Source of the DNA: Ruminococcus flavefaciens | GTDB taxonomy: Bacteria; Bacillota; Clostridia; Oscillospirales; Ruminococcaceae | Reading direction: 5' to 3' | Assembly (NCBI GenBank): GCA_023663905.1 | Contig: JAMPGO010000001.1 | Coordinates: 575,348 to 639,347 of the forward strand | Length of the DNA: 64,000 bases | Part shown: positions 23,366 to 32,296 of the stretch, one piece after another | How the letters are laid out: each line of letters opens with the position of its first letter | Numbering within the stretch: position 1 is the first letter of the stretch | Translations under genes and position numbers: made by a program | Notes under the pieces: generated by a model | Told to the model about the DNA's origin: nothing | The model's input: only the letters and a program-made list of their open reading frames with translations | The model's database searches: none

Positions 23366-24739
23366 ATGAAGAGAGACAAATTCAAACGGCTTATTTCATT
23401 TTCGCTTGCCCTGATTCTGCTCATAATCCTGACAGGCGCATTTGCATTTGTGTGGTATAAATATTACAGCGAAACAATCGTTCTGCCGTATTACAGGCGA
23501 GGAAACTGGGTTCTCATCGGCATATACTGTATGCTCGTGTGGCTGTTTTTCAAGGCTTACGGCGGTTTCAAGCTCGGTTATCTCAAAAAGACCGATATGC
23601 TGTATTCCCAGCTGATTTCTATGGTATGCGTCGATTTCGTGGCATATTTCCTGATAAGCCTTATCGGTCGTGATTTTATGCACGCAATGCCGATGATTGC
23701 CCTGCTGTTCGTGGATTTCGGCATAATATCGCTGTGGACGCTGATAACGGGAAAAATTTACTTCTTAATCTATCCGCCGAGACGGCTTATTATTCTCTAT
23801 GGAAGTCATCAGGCGGCTTCTCTTGTACTCAAAATGAGCCGTCGTGTGGATAAGTATATGATTTGCGAATCAGTCAGCATAAATGAGCCGACGGAAAAAA
23901 TAAAAGAGCTTATCCTCAAATACGAGGGTGTGATTATATGCGATATTCCTGCGGAGCAGAGAAACTGCTATCTCAAATTCTGCTTTGAAAATTCCATACG
24001 TTCGTATATAACACCGAAAATTTCAGATATTATAATAAGAGGTGCGGACGATATACGTCTGTTTGATACTCCCCTGCTCCTTTGCAGAAACTACGGGCTT
24101 GATTTCGAGCAGAAAATCCTGAAACGTCTGTTCGATATAGTCGTATCGCTCATCGCCCTGATTATAACATCGCCGTTTATGCTGGTATCTGCAATAGCCA
24201 TAAAGCTGTACGACGGCGGTCCTGTATTTTACAAGCAGAAACGTCTTACAACGAACGGCAGGGAATTTTACATCTACAAATTCCGCAGTATGATAGTAAA
24301 TGCCGAAAAATCGGGTATTCCACAGCTTGCGTCGGACAACGACTCACGCATTACGCCTGTCGGAAAATTCCTGCGCAAAGTACGGCTGGACGAGCTTCCA
24401 CAGCTTATCAATATCCTCAAAGGCGAGATGTCCGTAGTAGGTCCACGTCCCGAACGTCCCGAGCTTACGGAGCTTTACAAGCAGGAAATGCCCGAGTTTG
24501 AGTTCAGGCTTAAAGTCAAGGCAGGACTTACGGGCTATGCTCAGGTTACAGGAGTTTATGATACATCGCCCTATGATAAGCTCAAAATGGACTTGATGTA
24601 CATAGAAAACTACTCATTCCGTATGGATTTGCAGATAATACTTATGACTATAAAGACAATGCTTTTTCCGCCCGAATCCAACGCACAGTCGGACGAGGGA
24701 ATATTCACGGAAAGCACTGAAAGAAAGGATGATATATGA
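23366..24739 (+). CDS. polyprenyl-phosphate sugar-1-phosphate transferase (WbaP/ExoY/CpsE family), priming enzyme
   Basis: 457 residues from ATG 23366. Four N-terminal membrane helices, a middle Rossmann-like domain, a reentrant helix (KRLFDIVVSLIALIITSPFM) and the catalytic domain with YKFRSM, DELPQL, GEMSVVGPRPERPE and AGLTGYAQV. The family moves a sugar-1-phosphate from a UDP-sugar to undecaprenyl phosphate to begin a surface glycan repeat. First gene of the manC-gmd-GT-GT-rmd operon. The start is unusual: the only Shine-Dalgarno is 28 nt away, across a small hairpin that may bring it near. It overlaps manC by 4 bp (ATGA). Confidence 0.88.
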   Translation: MKRDKFKRLISFSLALILLIILTGAFAFVWYKYYSETIVLPYYRRGNWVLIGIYCMLVWLFFKAYGGFKLGYLKKTDMLYSQLISMVCVDFVAYFLISLIGRDFMHAMPMIALLFVDFGIISLWTLITGKIYFLIYPPRRLIILYGSHQAASLVLKMSRRVDKYMICESVSINEPTEKIKELILKYEGVIICDIPAEQRNCYLKFCFENSIRSYITPKISDIIIRGADDIRLFDTPLLLCRNYGLDFEQKILKRLFDIVVSLIALIITSPFMLVSAIAIKLYDGGPVFYKQKRLTTNGREFYIYKFRSMIVNAEKSGIPQLASDNDSRITPVGKFLRKVRLDELPQLINILKGEMSVVGPRPERPELTELYKQEMPEFEFRLKVKAGLTGYAQVTGVYDTSPYDKLKMDLMYIENYSFRMDLQIILMTIKTMLFPPESNAQSDEGIFTESTERKDDI

Positions 24740-25800
24740 AAACTACAGCAGTTATTATGGCAGGCGGAAAAGGTGAACGTTTCTGGCCTAAAAGCAGGAC
24801 TTCACGTCCCAAGCAGTTTTTATCGCTCACAGCAGACGGCGAAACGATGATTCAGAAAACCGTAAAAAGACTTCTTCCCGTTGTTGATATGGAGGACATC
24901 TATATCGTAACAAACTCCGCCTATACTTCACTTGTCCGTGAACAGCTTCCCGAAATCCCGAAGGAAAACATTCTTGCCGAGCCTTATGCCCGCAATACCG
25001 CTCCGTGTATTGCCTTTGCAGGAGCTGTAATAAACCGCAGGTACGACGACGCAGTTATGCTTGTACTGCCTTCCGACCATCTCATTGCGAACGAAAAGCT
25101 TTATACAGATACGCTTAAAAAGGCGGTGGAAGTCGCAGAACAGGGCGAAAATCTTGTTACAATAGGCATAACCCCGACCTATGCCGAAACAGGCTACGGC
25201 TATATCAATTTCGGCGATGAAAAGAACGGTGCGTACAATGTTGAGCGGTTTGTTGAGAAGCCCGACCTGCCGACAGCTGAAAAGTATCTTGAATCAGGCA
25301 AATACCTCTGGAACAGCGGTATGTTTATATGGAAGCTCTCCTCGATTATGGGCAATATACGCAGATTTATGCCCGATATTTATGACGGAGCTTTAAAAAT
25401 CGGCGAATCATTCGGCACGGACAGCTTCGGCGAGGTACTTGAAAGAGAGTTCGGCGCATTCAGAAGCGAGTCTGTTGATTTCGGCATTATGGAAAAGGCT
25501 GAAAATATATACACTCTTCCCGGAAGTTTCGGCTGGGACGATGTAGGAAGCTGGCTTGCAGTTGAGCGTATCAACACTACCGACGGCAACGGCAATTACA
25601 CTGAGGGCAGCGTTATTACGGAAGATACCAGCCATACAACAATATGCGGTGGAAAACGTCTTGTCGCTTCAATCGGCTTGAAAGATATGATTATAGTTGA
25701 TACGGACGACGTTCTGCTTGTATGCTCAAAAAACAATACTCAGGATGTCAAGAAAATAATCGCCCGTCTTAAAGAACAGGGCAGAAATGATTTGGTTTAA
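24736..25800 (+). CDS. manC: mannose-1-phosphate guanylyltransferase
   Basis: 354 residues. Nucleotidyltransferase motif MAGGKGERFWPKSR at 9-22, RPKQFL, LPSDH, FVEKP, SGMFIWK and a WDDVGSW end, as in ManC/RfbM without the fused isomerase domain. It makes GDP-mannose from mannose-1-phosphate and GTP, the substrate for Gmd encoded next. Confidence 0.93.
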   Translation: MKTTAVIMAGGKGERFWPKSRTSRPKQFLSLTADGETMIQKTVKRLLPVVDMEDIYIVTNSAYTSLVREQLPEIPKENILAEPYARNTAPCIAFAGAVINRRYDDAVMLVLPSDHLIANEKLYTDTLKKAVEVAEQGENLVTIGITPTYAETGYGYINFGDEKNGAYNVERFVEKPDLPTAEKYLESGKYLWNSGMFIWKLSSIMGNIRRFMPDIYDGALKIGESFGTDSFGEVLEREFGAFRSESVDFGIMEKAENIYTLPGSFGWDDVGSWLAVERINTTDGNGNYTEGSVITEDTSHTTICGGKRLVASIGLKDMIIVDTDDVLLVCSKNNTQDVKKIIARLKEQGRNDLV

Positions 25801-26847
<1,047 letters not shown>

Positions 26848-26887
26848 TTTTTTTTGCGAATTTATATATTATACTGGGAGAAAAAAT

Positions 26888-28030
26888 ATGAACATAGCAT
26901 TTGATGCGCTTCCGCTGATAAGCGACCGAATGACAGGCATAGGGTGGTGCGAGGCTGGACAGACCACAGCTATGGCACGTCTGCACCCCGAAAACAGCTA
27001 CACCTACAACTTTTTCTCACGCAAGGACGACCACATAAAGCTTGAACGTCTCGCACCTTTTTCGCAGAATATCAAGCCTGAAATGACGCATTTTTCGGGC
27101 TATCTCTACCGTGCCGTGAGTACGTTTGTGCCTGTGCCGTACAGTGCATTTTTCGGGAAATCCGCTGATATAACGCACTTCTTCAACTATATCGCACCTC
27201 CTAAAGTACACGGACGGACTGTTATAACAGTCCACGATATGGTGTACAAGGCATTTCCTGAAACGGTTCGTGGGCGGACTAAAATAATGCTGAATACAGG
27301 GCTGAAGCAGTCAATGAAGCGTGCGGATATTATCGTGACCGACTCGGAATTTTCAAAGTCGGAGATAATAAAATACTTCCCACAGCACGAAGCGAAAATC
27401 CGTGTAGTACCCTGCGGTGTGGATTTGCAGAAGTTCAGACCGTGCGAGAATCCCGAGCGCATACCCGAAGTAAAGAAGTCGCTTGAAATCGAGGGCGATT
27501 ATTTCCTGTATCTCGGCACTATCGAGCCACGCAAAAATCTTGAACGGCTGATTAATGCGTATCATATTTTTGCGCAGAGGGTAAAAAATCCGCCTAAACT
27601 CGTACTCGCAGGAGGTAAAGGCTGGCTTTACGACAGTATATTTCAGCGTGTAAAAGACCTGAATCTTGCGGAGCAGGTTATTTTCACAAAATACGTGCCG
27701 TCCGAAGATATGAATCCGCTTATGTGCGGTGCGCTGGCATTCGTCTTTCCGTCGATATACGAGGGCTTTGGTATGCCTCCGCTTGAAGCTATGGCTTGCG
27801 GAGTACCTGTGCTTACTTCGGACAGTGCGTCTTTGCCCGAAGTTACAGGCGACTGTGCGGTAATCTGCGACGCATATTCAGAGGAGAGCATTGCCGACGG
27901 ACTGGGAAGGCTGTACAGCGATGAAAATCTCAGGGCGGATTTAAGCCGTCGTGGTCTGGAACGTGCAAGGAATTTCACGTGGGATAAATCCGCAGAAATA
28001 TTGTACAGAATCTATAAGGAGCTGATTTAA
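26888..28030 (+). CDS. GT4 family glycosyltransferase
   Basis: 380 residues from ATG 26888 (behind GGGAGA). GT-B fold: N-terminal domain (TVITVHDMVYKAFPE, RADIIVTDSEFSK) and C-terminal nucleotide-binding domain with YLGTIEPRKNLERLI, LAGGKGW, and the ExxxxE-type motif PSIYEGFGMPPLEAMACG. It resembles mannosyl/rhamnosyltransferases that use GDP-sugars, in line with the neighbouring GDP-sugar genes; acceptor unknown. Confidence 0.88.
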   Translation: MNIAFDALPLISDRMTGIGWCEAGQTTAMARLHPENSYTYNFFSRKDDHIKLERLAPFSQNIKPEMTHFSGYLYRAVSTFVPVPYSAFFGKSADITHFFNYIAPPKVHGRTVITVHDMVYKAFPETVRGRTKIMLNTGLKQSMKRADIIVTDSEFSKSEIIKYFPQHEAKIRVVPCGVDLQKFRPCENPERIPEVKKSLEIEGDYFLYLGTIEPRKNLERLINAYHIFAQRVKNPPKLVLAGGKGWLYDSIFQRVKDLNLAEQVIFTKYVPSEDMNPLMCGALAFVFPSIYEGFGMPPLEAMACGVPVLTSDSASLPEVTGDCAVICDAYSEESIADGLGRLYSDENLRADLSRRGLERARNFTWDKSAEILYRIYKELI

Positions 28031-28245
28031 TGGAAAACTATGATGATTTTTTAACGGCAGAAGATAAATTCAGGCTTGCAATTGAAAAATATCTTCCCGA
28101 ATTTTTACAGCGTATGGCAGATGACACAATGCAGAACCCGGAATTTGTCCAGCAAACCATTGAAATGATGAGCATTGCCGAAGAAGCCGGTATCGATTTA
28201 CAGCAGTATATACTCAACTACGGCAAGGCGAACGGAATAGAATAA
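28030..28245 (+). CDS. small acidic protein between two glycosyltransferases
   Basis: 71 residues, ATG overlapping the stop of the upstream glycosyltransferase and its own stop (TAATG) overlapping the next start, so translation is fully coupled. Helical and acidic, no membrane helix. No family recognised. Could be a small partner of the glycosyltransferases. Confidence 0.65.
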   Translation: MENYDDFLTAEDKFRLAIEKYLPEFLQRMADDTMQNPEFVQQTIEMMSIAEEAGIDLQQYILNYGKANGIE

Positions 28246-29372
28246 TGAGGAAAATAAAAGTTCTGGAAGTCAACAAGGCTTATTTTCCGCACACAGGCGG
28301 AATAGAGAGCCTCGTGAAGCAGTATTCCGAGGAGCTGAGAAGATATTGTGCGGTAAAAACGCTTGTATGCCGTGATGACAGAGGAAAAACCGTCGCCGAC
28401 AGGGTGAACGGAGTGAAAATCACGAGGGCAGGAAGTTTCGGAACATATTTTTCCTGTCCGCTGTCGCTCAGCTTTATAAGATTATTCAAAAAAATGTCGG
28501 CAGATGCCGATATAGTGCATATACACGTACCTTTTCCGCTTGCCGACCTCGCACTTCTGCTGTCGGGCTATAAGGGTAAAGTTGCCGTTTCGTGGCACAG
28601 CGACATAGTAAGGCAGAAGAAGCTTATGATTCTGTACAAGCCGTTTCTGATGTATCTCCTGCGACGTGCGGATATTATATTCACGGCAACGCAGGGACAT
28701 ATTGACAATTCTGAATATCTGACGGATTTCAGGGACAAATGCCGTATACTTCCCTACGGAATAACTCCCGAAGATTATCTTGCTGTTGAGCGTGCGCCGT
28801 TCCTGACTGATAAGCTGACGGACAAGACGGCGGTGAAGGTATTTTTCACGGGCAGACTTGTTTATTACAAAGGCGTTGACGTTCTGCTTAAAGCTTTTAC
28901 CCGAATCAAGGACTGTGAGCTTTTTATTGCAGGAACAGGCGAGCTTGAAAAACCGCTTAAAGCATTTGCGGAATCCCATAATCTTGGCGGAAAAGTTCAT
29001 TTTCTGGGATTTCTTCCCGACAGCGAGCTGAAACAGGCTTATGCGGACTGCGATATATTTGTCCTGCCGTCGGTTGCAAGAAGCGAAGCGTTCGGAATAG
29101 TCCAGCTTGAAGCGATGATTTACGGCAAGCCTGTAATCAATACAAATCTGCCGTCGGGAGTGCCTTACGTGAGTATTCACGGCAGGACAGGTATCACAGT
29201 TCCGCCGTCCGACCCGAAATCGCTTGCCGAAGCAATAAACAGGCTCGCAGGAGACAAGAATCTCCGCACAAAACTGGGCAGGAACGCACAGAAGCGTGTG
29301 ATAAGGGATTTCAATGAAAAACAGGTTATAACAGAATTATACAGACTTCTTTCAGAGGAGGTAAGCAGATGA
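28245..29372 (+). CDS. GT4 family glycosyltransferase
   Basis: 375 residues; the ATG overlaps the previous stop by one base. GT-B fold with the N-terminal KAYFPHTGGIESLVKQYSEEL pattern, IVHIHVPFPLADLALL, SWHSDIVRQK, FTGRLVYYKGVDVLLKAF and PSVARSEAFGIVQLEAMIYG. The pattern resembles alpha-mannosyl/rhamnosyl transferases such as WbdB/PimB-like enzymes. It overlaps the rmd-like gene by 4 bp. Confidence 0.88.
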   Translation: MRKIKVLEVNKAYFPHTGGIESLVKQYSEELRRYCAVKTLVCRDDRGKTVADRVNGVKITRAGSFGTYFSCPLSLSFIRLFKKMSADADIVHIHVPFPLADLALLLSGYKGKVAVSWHSDIVRQKKLMILYKPFLMYLLRRADIIFTATQGHIDNSEYLTDFRDKCRILPYGITPEDYLAVERAPFLTDKLTDKTAVKVFFTGRLVYYKGVDVLLKAFTRIKDCELFIAGTGELEKPLKAFAESHNLGGKVHFLGFLPDSELKQAYADCDIFVLPSVARSEAFGIVQLEAMIYGKPVINTNLPSGVPYVSIHGRTGITVPPSDPKSLAEAINRLAGDKNLRTKLGRNAQKRVIRDFNEKQVITELYRLLSEEVSR

Positions 29373-30322
29373 AGGCTTTGATTATAGGCGGTGCGGGATT
29401 TGTCGGCAGTTATCTTATTGACGAGCTGTCCGCAGACGGCTCTGAGGTACACGCAACCTGCCTTGAATCCGAAAATATTTCCGGGAAATGCACAGTCCAT
29501 ACGCTTGATATACTTGACAAGAACAGCATAGTCAATATTTTTGACGAAATATCGCCCGACGTGGTGTATCATCTTGCTGCGCAGAGTTCCGTGGCTGTTT
29601 CGTGGAGTAAACCGCAGTTAACGGCGGAGGTGAACGTAATCGGCTCAATAAACGTACTGGAAGCCCTGAGAGAGTACAGAACATCGGGCAATATACGTCT
29701 GATTATGATTGGCTCGGGCGAGGAATACGGCTATATCCGTCCCAACGCCTGTCCGCTGAGCGAATCCGAACCGCTTCATCCTGGCAATGTCTATTCCGCA
29801 ACAAAAGCCTGTCAGGAGATGATTGGCGAAATCTATGCACGTGCGTATAAGCTTGATATTATAATGGTGCGTGCGTTCAATCACTCGGGCGCAAGGCAGA
29901 GCAGTACGTTTGTTATTTCCGATTTCTGCAAACAGATTTCCGAGATTGAGGCAGGCAAAAAATCGCCTGAAATATGCGTGGGAAATCTGTCGGCAATGCG
30001 TGATTTCACCGACGTGCGTGACGTTGTGCGTGCATACAGGCTTCTTGCTGACAAGGGCATAAGCGGAAAGATATACAACGTCGGACGTGGAAAAGCCGTG
30101 AGCATACAGTATATACTTGATACGGCGCTGGGCTTTGCGGATACGGCTATACAGGTAAAGACCGACCCGAAACGTATGAGGGCTTCGGATATTCCCTTAA
30201 TAGAACCCGATGTATCGAGGATTTTCGCCGATACAGGCTGGAAAGCCGAGATTTCCGTTGAGCAGACTATTAAAGATACACTTGATTACTGGAGAGAGGA
30301 GCAGAAAAAATGTCAGATATGA
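29369..30322 (+). CDS. rmd: NAD(P)-dependent SDR, probable GDP-6-deoxy-D-mannose reductase
   Basis: 317 residues. Extended SDR with GGAGFVGSYL, YHLAAQSSVAVSW, GSGEEYG and catalytic YSATK; NHSGARQSSTFV and TDVRDVVRAY are as in Rmd, which reduces GDP-4-keto-6-deoxymannose to GDP-D-rhamnose. With manC and gmd this completes a GDP-rhamnose path. An epimerase role is less likely because no fucose synthase-like fusion is seen. The symbol rests on context plus motifs. Confidence 0.8.
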   Translation: MKALIIGGAGFVGSYLIDELSADGSEVHATCLESENISGKCTVHTLDILDKNSIVNIFDEISPDVVYHLAAQSSVAVSWSKPQLTAEVNVIGSINVLEALREYRTSGNIRLIMIGSGEEYGYIRPNACPLSESEPLHPGNVYSATKACQEMIGEIYARAYKLDIIMVRAFNHSGARQSSTFVISDFCKQISEIEAGKKSPEICVGNLSAMRDFTDVRDVVRAYRLLADKGISGKIYNVGRGKAVSIQYILDTALGFADTAIQVKTDPKRMRASDIPLIEPDVSRIFADTGWKAEISVEQTIKDTLDYWREEQKKCQI

Positions 30323-30669
30323 AGCTTACTAATGAAAAAATGCTGACTTTTATCGGTCAGGAGAAAATCGGTGTTTTCAAGGCAGGTGAGAAGCTTGCGG
30401 AATTTGGCGAGAAACAGAACTCCGCAAATGAAGCGCTCGCACTCAATATAAATGATTTAATCAAGAGGGTCTGCGCCCTTGAGGACAAACAGCTCGAACA
30501 CGAGAGCGCAATCCGCAAGGACGAGGAAGTTATACGCAAAATCGCCACTGAACTCTCGGCTTTCAAAAAAGAACTCGACCGTGTGCGCCTTTCTGACAAG
30601 CTTAATTCAAGTGCGATTGAGCGCCTCAACAATGCTATAACTCTTGCGGAAGAAAATAACAAAAAATAA
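30310..30669 (+). CDS. small coiled-coil protein at the end of the polysaccharide operon
   Basis: 119 residues overlapping rmd by 13 bp. Long amphipathic helices with regular leucines and many Glu/Lys (CALEDKQLEHESAIRKDEEV), no signal or membrane helix. May organise glycan enzymes or be unrelated; function unknown. Confidence 0.65.
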   Translation: MSDMKLTNEKMLTFIGQEKIGVFKAGEKLAEFGEKQNSANEALALNINDLIKRVCALEDKQLEHESAIRKDEEVIRKIATELSAFKKELDRVRLSDKLNSSAIERLNNAITLAEENNKK

Positions 30670-30704
30670 TAAATTAAATATCATTTTTTTTACTTTCAAA
30701 CCAC

Positions 30705-30733
30705 TTGACTTTATTGAATTTTTGGTATATTAT
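30705..30733 (+). promoter_or_regulatory. sigma-A promoter of the atp operon
   Basis: TTGACT (30705-30710), 17-bp spacer, TATTAT (30728-30733). The leader is about 110 nt to the GTG at 30849. Confidence 0.75.
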
Positions 30734-30770
30734 ATATATATCGGACAAATACAGCTTATGCGCTGAAATC

Positions 30771-30809
30771 AACGGAGATTCAAGCTATCCGGCTGTCTCC
30801 GTTTTTATT
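30771..30809 (+). promoter_or_regulatory. terminator-like hairpin in the atp leader (possible attenuator)
   Basis: AACGGAGA (30771-30778) pairs with TCTCCGTT (30796-30803) followed by TTTATTT, inside the leader between promoter and atpB. ACAGC near 30751 can instead pair with GCTGT at 30792-30796, so two exclusive folds are possible. Confidence 0.5.
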
Positions 30810-30848
30810 TTGCCGAGAGATATAATTTTAAGAAAGAAGGTGTTTATC

Positions 30849-31532
30849 GTGGGTAATCTTTCTGAGGAACTTATGGAGTCCCTAGAATCCAAAACAGCGT
30901 TCACCATTCCGATACTCGGCGGAATACCTGTCCCGGATTCCTGCGTTGTAACGTGGATTATAATGGCTGTCCTTGTCGTGCTGTCGATTATTTTCACAAG
31001 CGGACTTAAAAAAGTCCCGACAGGCAAGCAGTGCCTTATTGAAATCGCTATGACGGCGCTGAATAATTTCTTTCTCGGGATTCTGGGCGAAAAGGGTAAA
31101 AAATATCTGCCGATTCTCGAAACGCTGATTATATACATCGGATTTTCCAATATAATCGGCATATTCGGATTCGTTCCGCCGACAAAGGACATCAACGTTG
31201 CGGCGGCGCTCGCAGGAATAGCCATTATACTCATTCAGGTGACATCAATCATCGAGAACGGCGGTTTCGGCTGGCTCAAAGGCTTCACAAAGCCTATGGC
31301 TATAATGCTCCCAATCAACATCCTCGAGCTTGTCACACGTCCGCTGTCGCTGTGTATGCGACTTTTCGGAAACGTTCTCGGTGCGTTCGTCGTTATGGAA
31401 CTCATCAAGCTCTGTGTTCCTGTGGGACTGCCTGTTGTATTCAGCCTGTACTTTGATATTTTTGACGGCTGTATACAGGCTTATGTATTCGTTTTCCTGA
31501 CTTCCCTCTTTATGTCGGAAACAATGGAATAA
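30849..31532 (+). CDS. atpB: ATP synthase Fo subunit a
   Basis: 227 residues with a GTG start behind AAGAAGG; ATG 30873 behind GAGGA is an alternative. Five to six membrane helices; ion-channel helix with the essential arginine in LELVTRPLSLCMRLFGN, and the end helices FDGCIQAYVFVFLTSLFMSE. Forms the ion half-channels next to the c-ring. First gene of the operon atpB-E-F-(H/A)-G-D-C; no atpI is seen. Confidence 0.93.
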   Translation: MGNLSEELMESLESKTAFTIPILGGIPVPDSCVVTWIIMAVLVVLSIIFTSGLKKVPTGKQCLIEIAMTALNNFFLGILGEKGKKYLPILETLIIYIGFSNIIGIFGFVPPTKDINVAAALAGIAIILIQVTSIIENGGFGWLKGFTKPMAIMLPINILELVTRPLSLCMRLFGNVLGAFVVMELIKLCVPVGLPVVFSLYFDIFDGCIQAYVFVFLTSLFMSETME

Positions 31533-31567
31533 TCAACTAAAACAAAAATTTTTTGGAGGTAATTATT

Positions 31568-31792
31568 ATGGGATTAATCGCAATTGGCGCAGCTGTCGCT
31601 GTATTGACAGGTGCAGGAGCAGGTATAGGTATCGGTATCGCAACAGCTAAGGCAACAGAATCTATCGCACGTCAGCCTGAAGCTAAGGGTGATATAAGAA
31701 GTACGCTTCTTATCGGCTGTGCGCTCGCAGAAGCAACCGCTATCTACGGTTTCGTTATCGCACTTCTTATAATTCTCTCTCTGGGCAAATAA
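31568..31792 (+). CDS. atpE: ATP synthase Fo subunit c
   Basis: 74 residues from ATG 31568 behind TGGAGG. Two helices around the RQPE loop ([12 protein letters not shown]); the ion-binding Glu is in LAEATAIYG. Compared with Na+-type c-subunits (helix-1 Gln, E-S-T in helix 2), the Gln position is Ile and the Ser is Ala. Proton coupling is therefore more likely, though Thr and Tyr of the Na+ set remain. Confidence 0.93.
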   Translation: MGLIAIGAAVAVLTGAGAGIGIGIATAKATESIARQPEAKGDIRSTLLIGCALAEATAIYGFVIALLIILSLGK

Positions 31793-31804
31793 GGAGAATG
31801 TATA

Positions 31805-32296
31805 ATGCTTAATTTTGACTTCTGGAGTATTTTCTGGGCTGTTCTCAATATACTTATACTGTTCATACTGCTCAGAATATTCCTGTTTAAACCAATCAAC
31901 AAAATGCTGGATGACAGAACACAGTCTATCCAGAAAGATTTTGACGACGCTGAAAAGGCTAAAAAAGAAGCCGAAGAACTCCGTCAGCAGTACGAGGACT
32001 CTATCAGCAGTGCAAAGGAAGAAGCAGGTCAGATTATCCGCAAGGCTCACGAGGACGCTGAATCCGAGCGTGCTGTGATTATCAGCAATTCCCACAAGGA
32101 GGCTGACGAGATTATCAGCAGTGCAAGCGAGAAAATCGAAAACGAGCGCAAGCGTGTATTACAGCAGGCTCATACGCAGATTGCCGACCTTGCTATCGAG
32201 GCAGCTTCAAAGGTTGTATCGGCTAATCTTGATGACGAGAAAAACCGCAAGCTTGTTGACGAATTTCTTTCCGCAGAGGAGGCTGACAATAAATGA
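31805..32296 (+). CDS. atpF: ATP synthase Fo subunit b
   Basis: 163 residues, start 12 bp after atpE behind GGAGAATG. N-terminal membrane helix (about 5-25) followed by a charged stator coiled coil (AEKAKKEAEELRQQYEDSIS) and a C-terminal AIEAASKVVSANLD segment that normally binds delta. Overlaps the fused atpH-atpA ORF by 4 bp. Confidence 0.93.
   Translation: MLNFDFWSIFWAVLNILILFILLRIFLFKPINKMLDDRTQSIQKDFDDAEKAKKEAEELRQQYEDSISSAKEEAGQIIRKAHEDAESERAVIISNSHKEADEIISSASEKIENERKRVLQQAHTQIADLAIEAASKVVSANLDDEKNRKLVDEFLSAEEADNK

Noticed and set aside
31568-31792. Sodium-coupled c-ring
   Set aside because: The helix-1 Gln and the Ser next to the key Glu are missing; only part of the Na+ motif remains.
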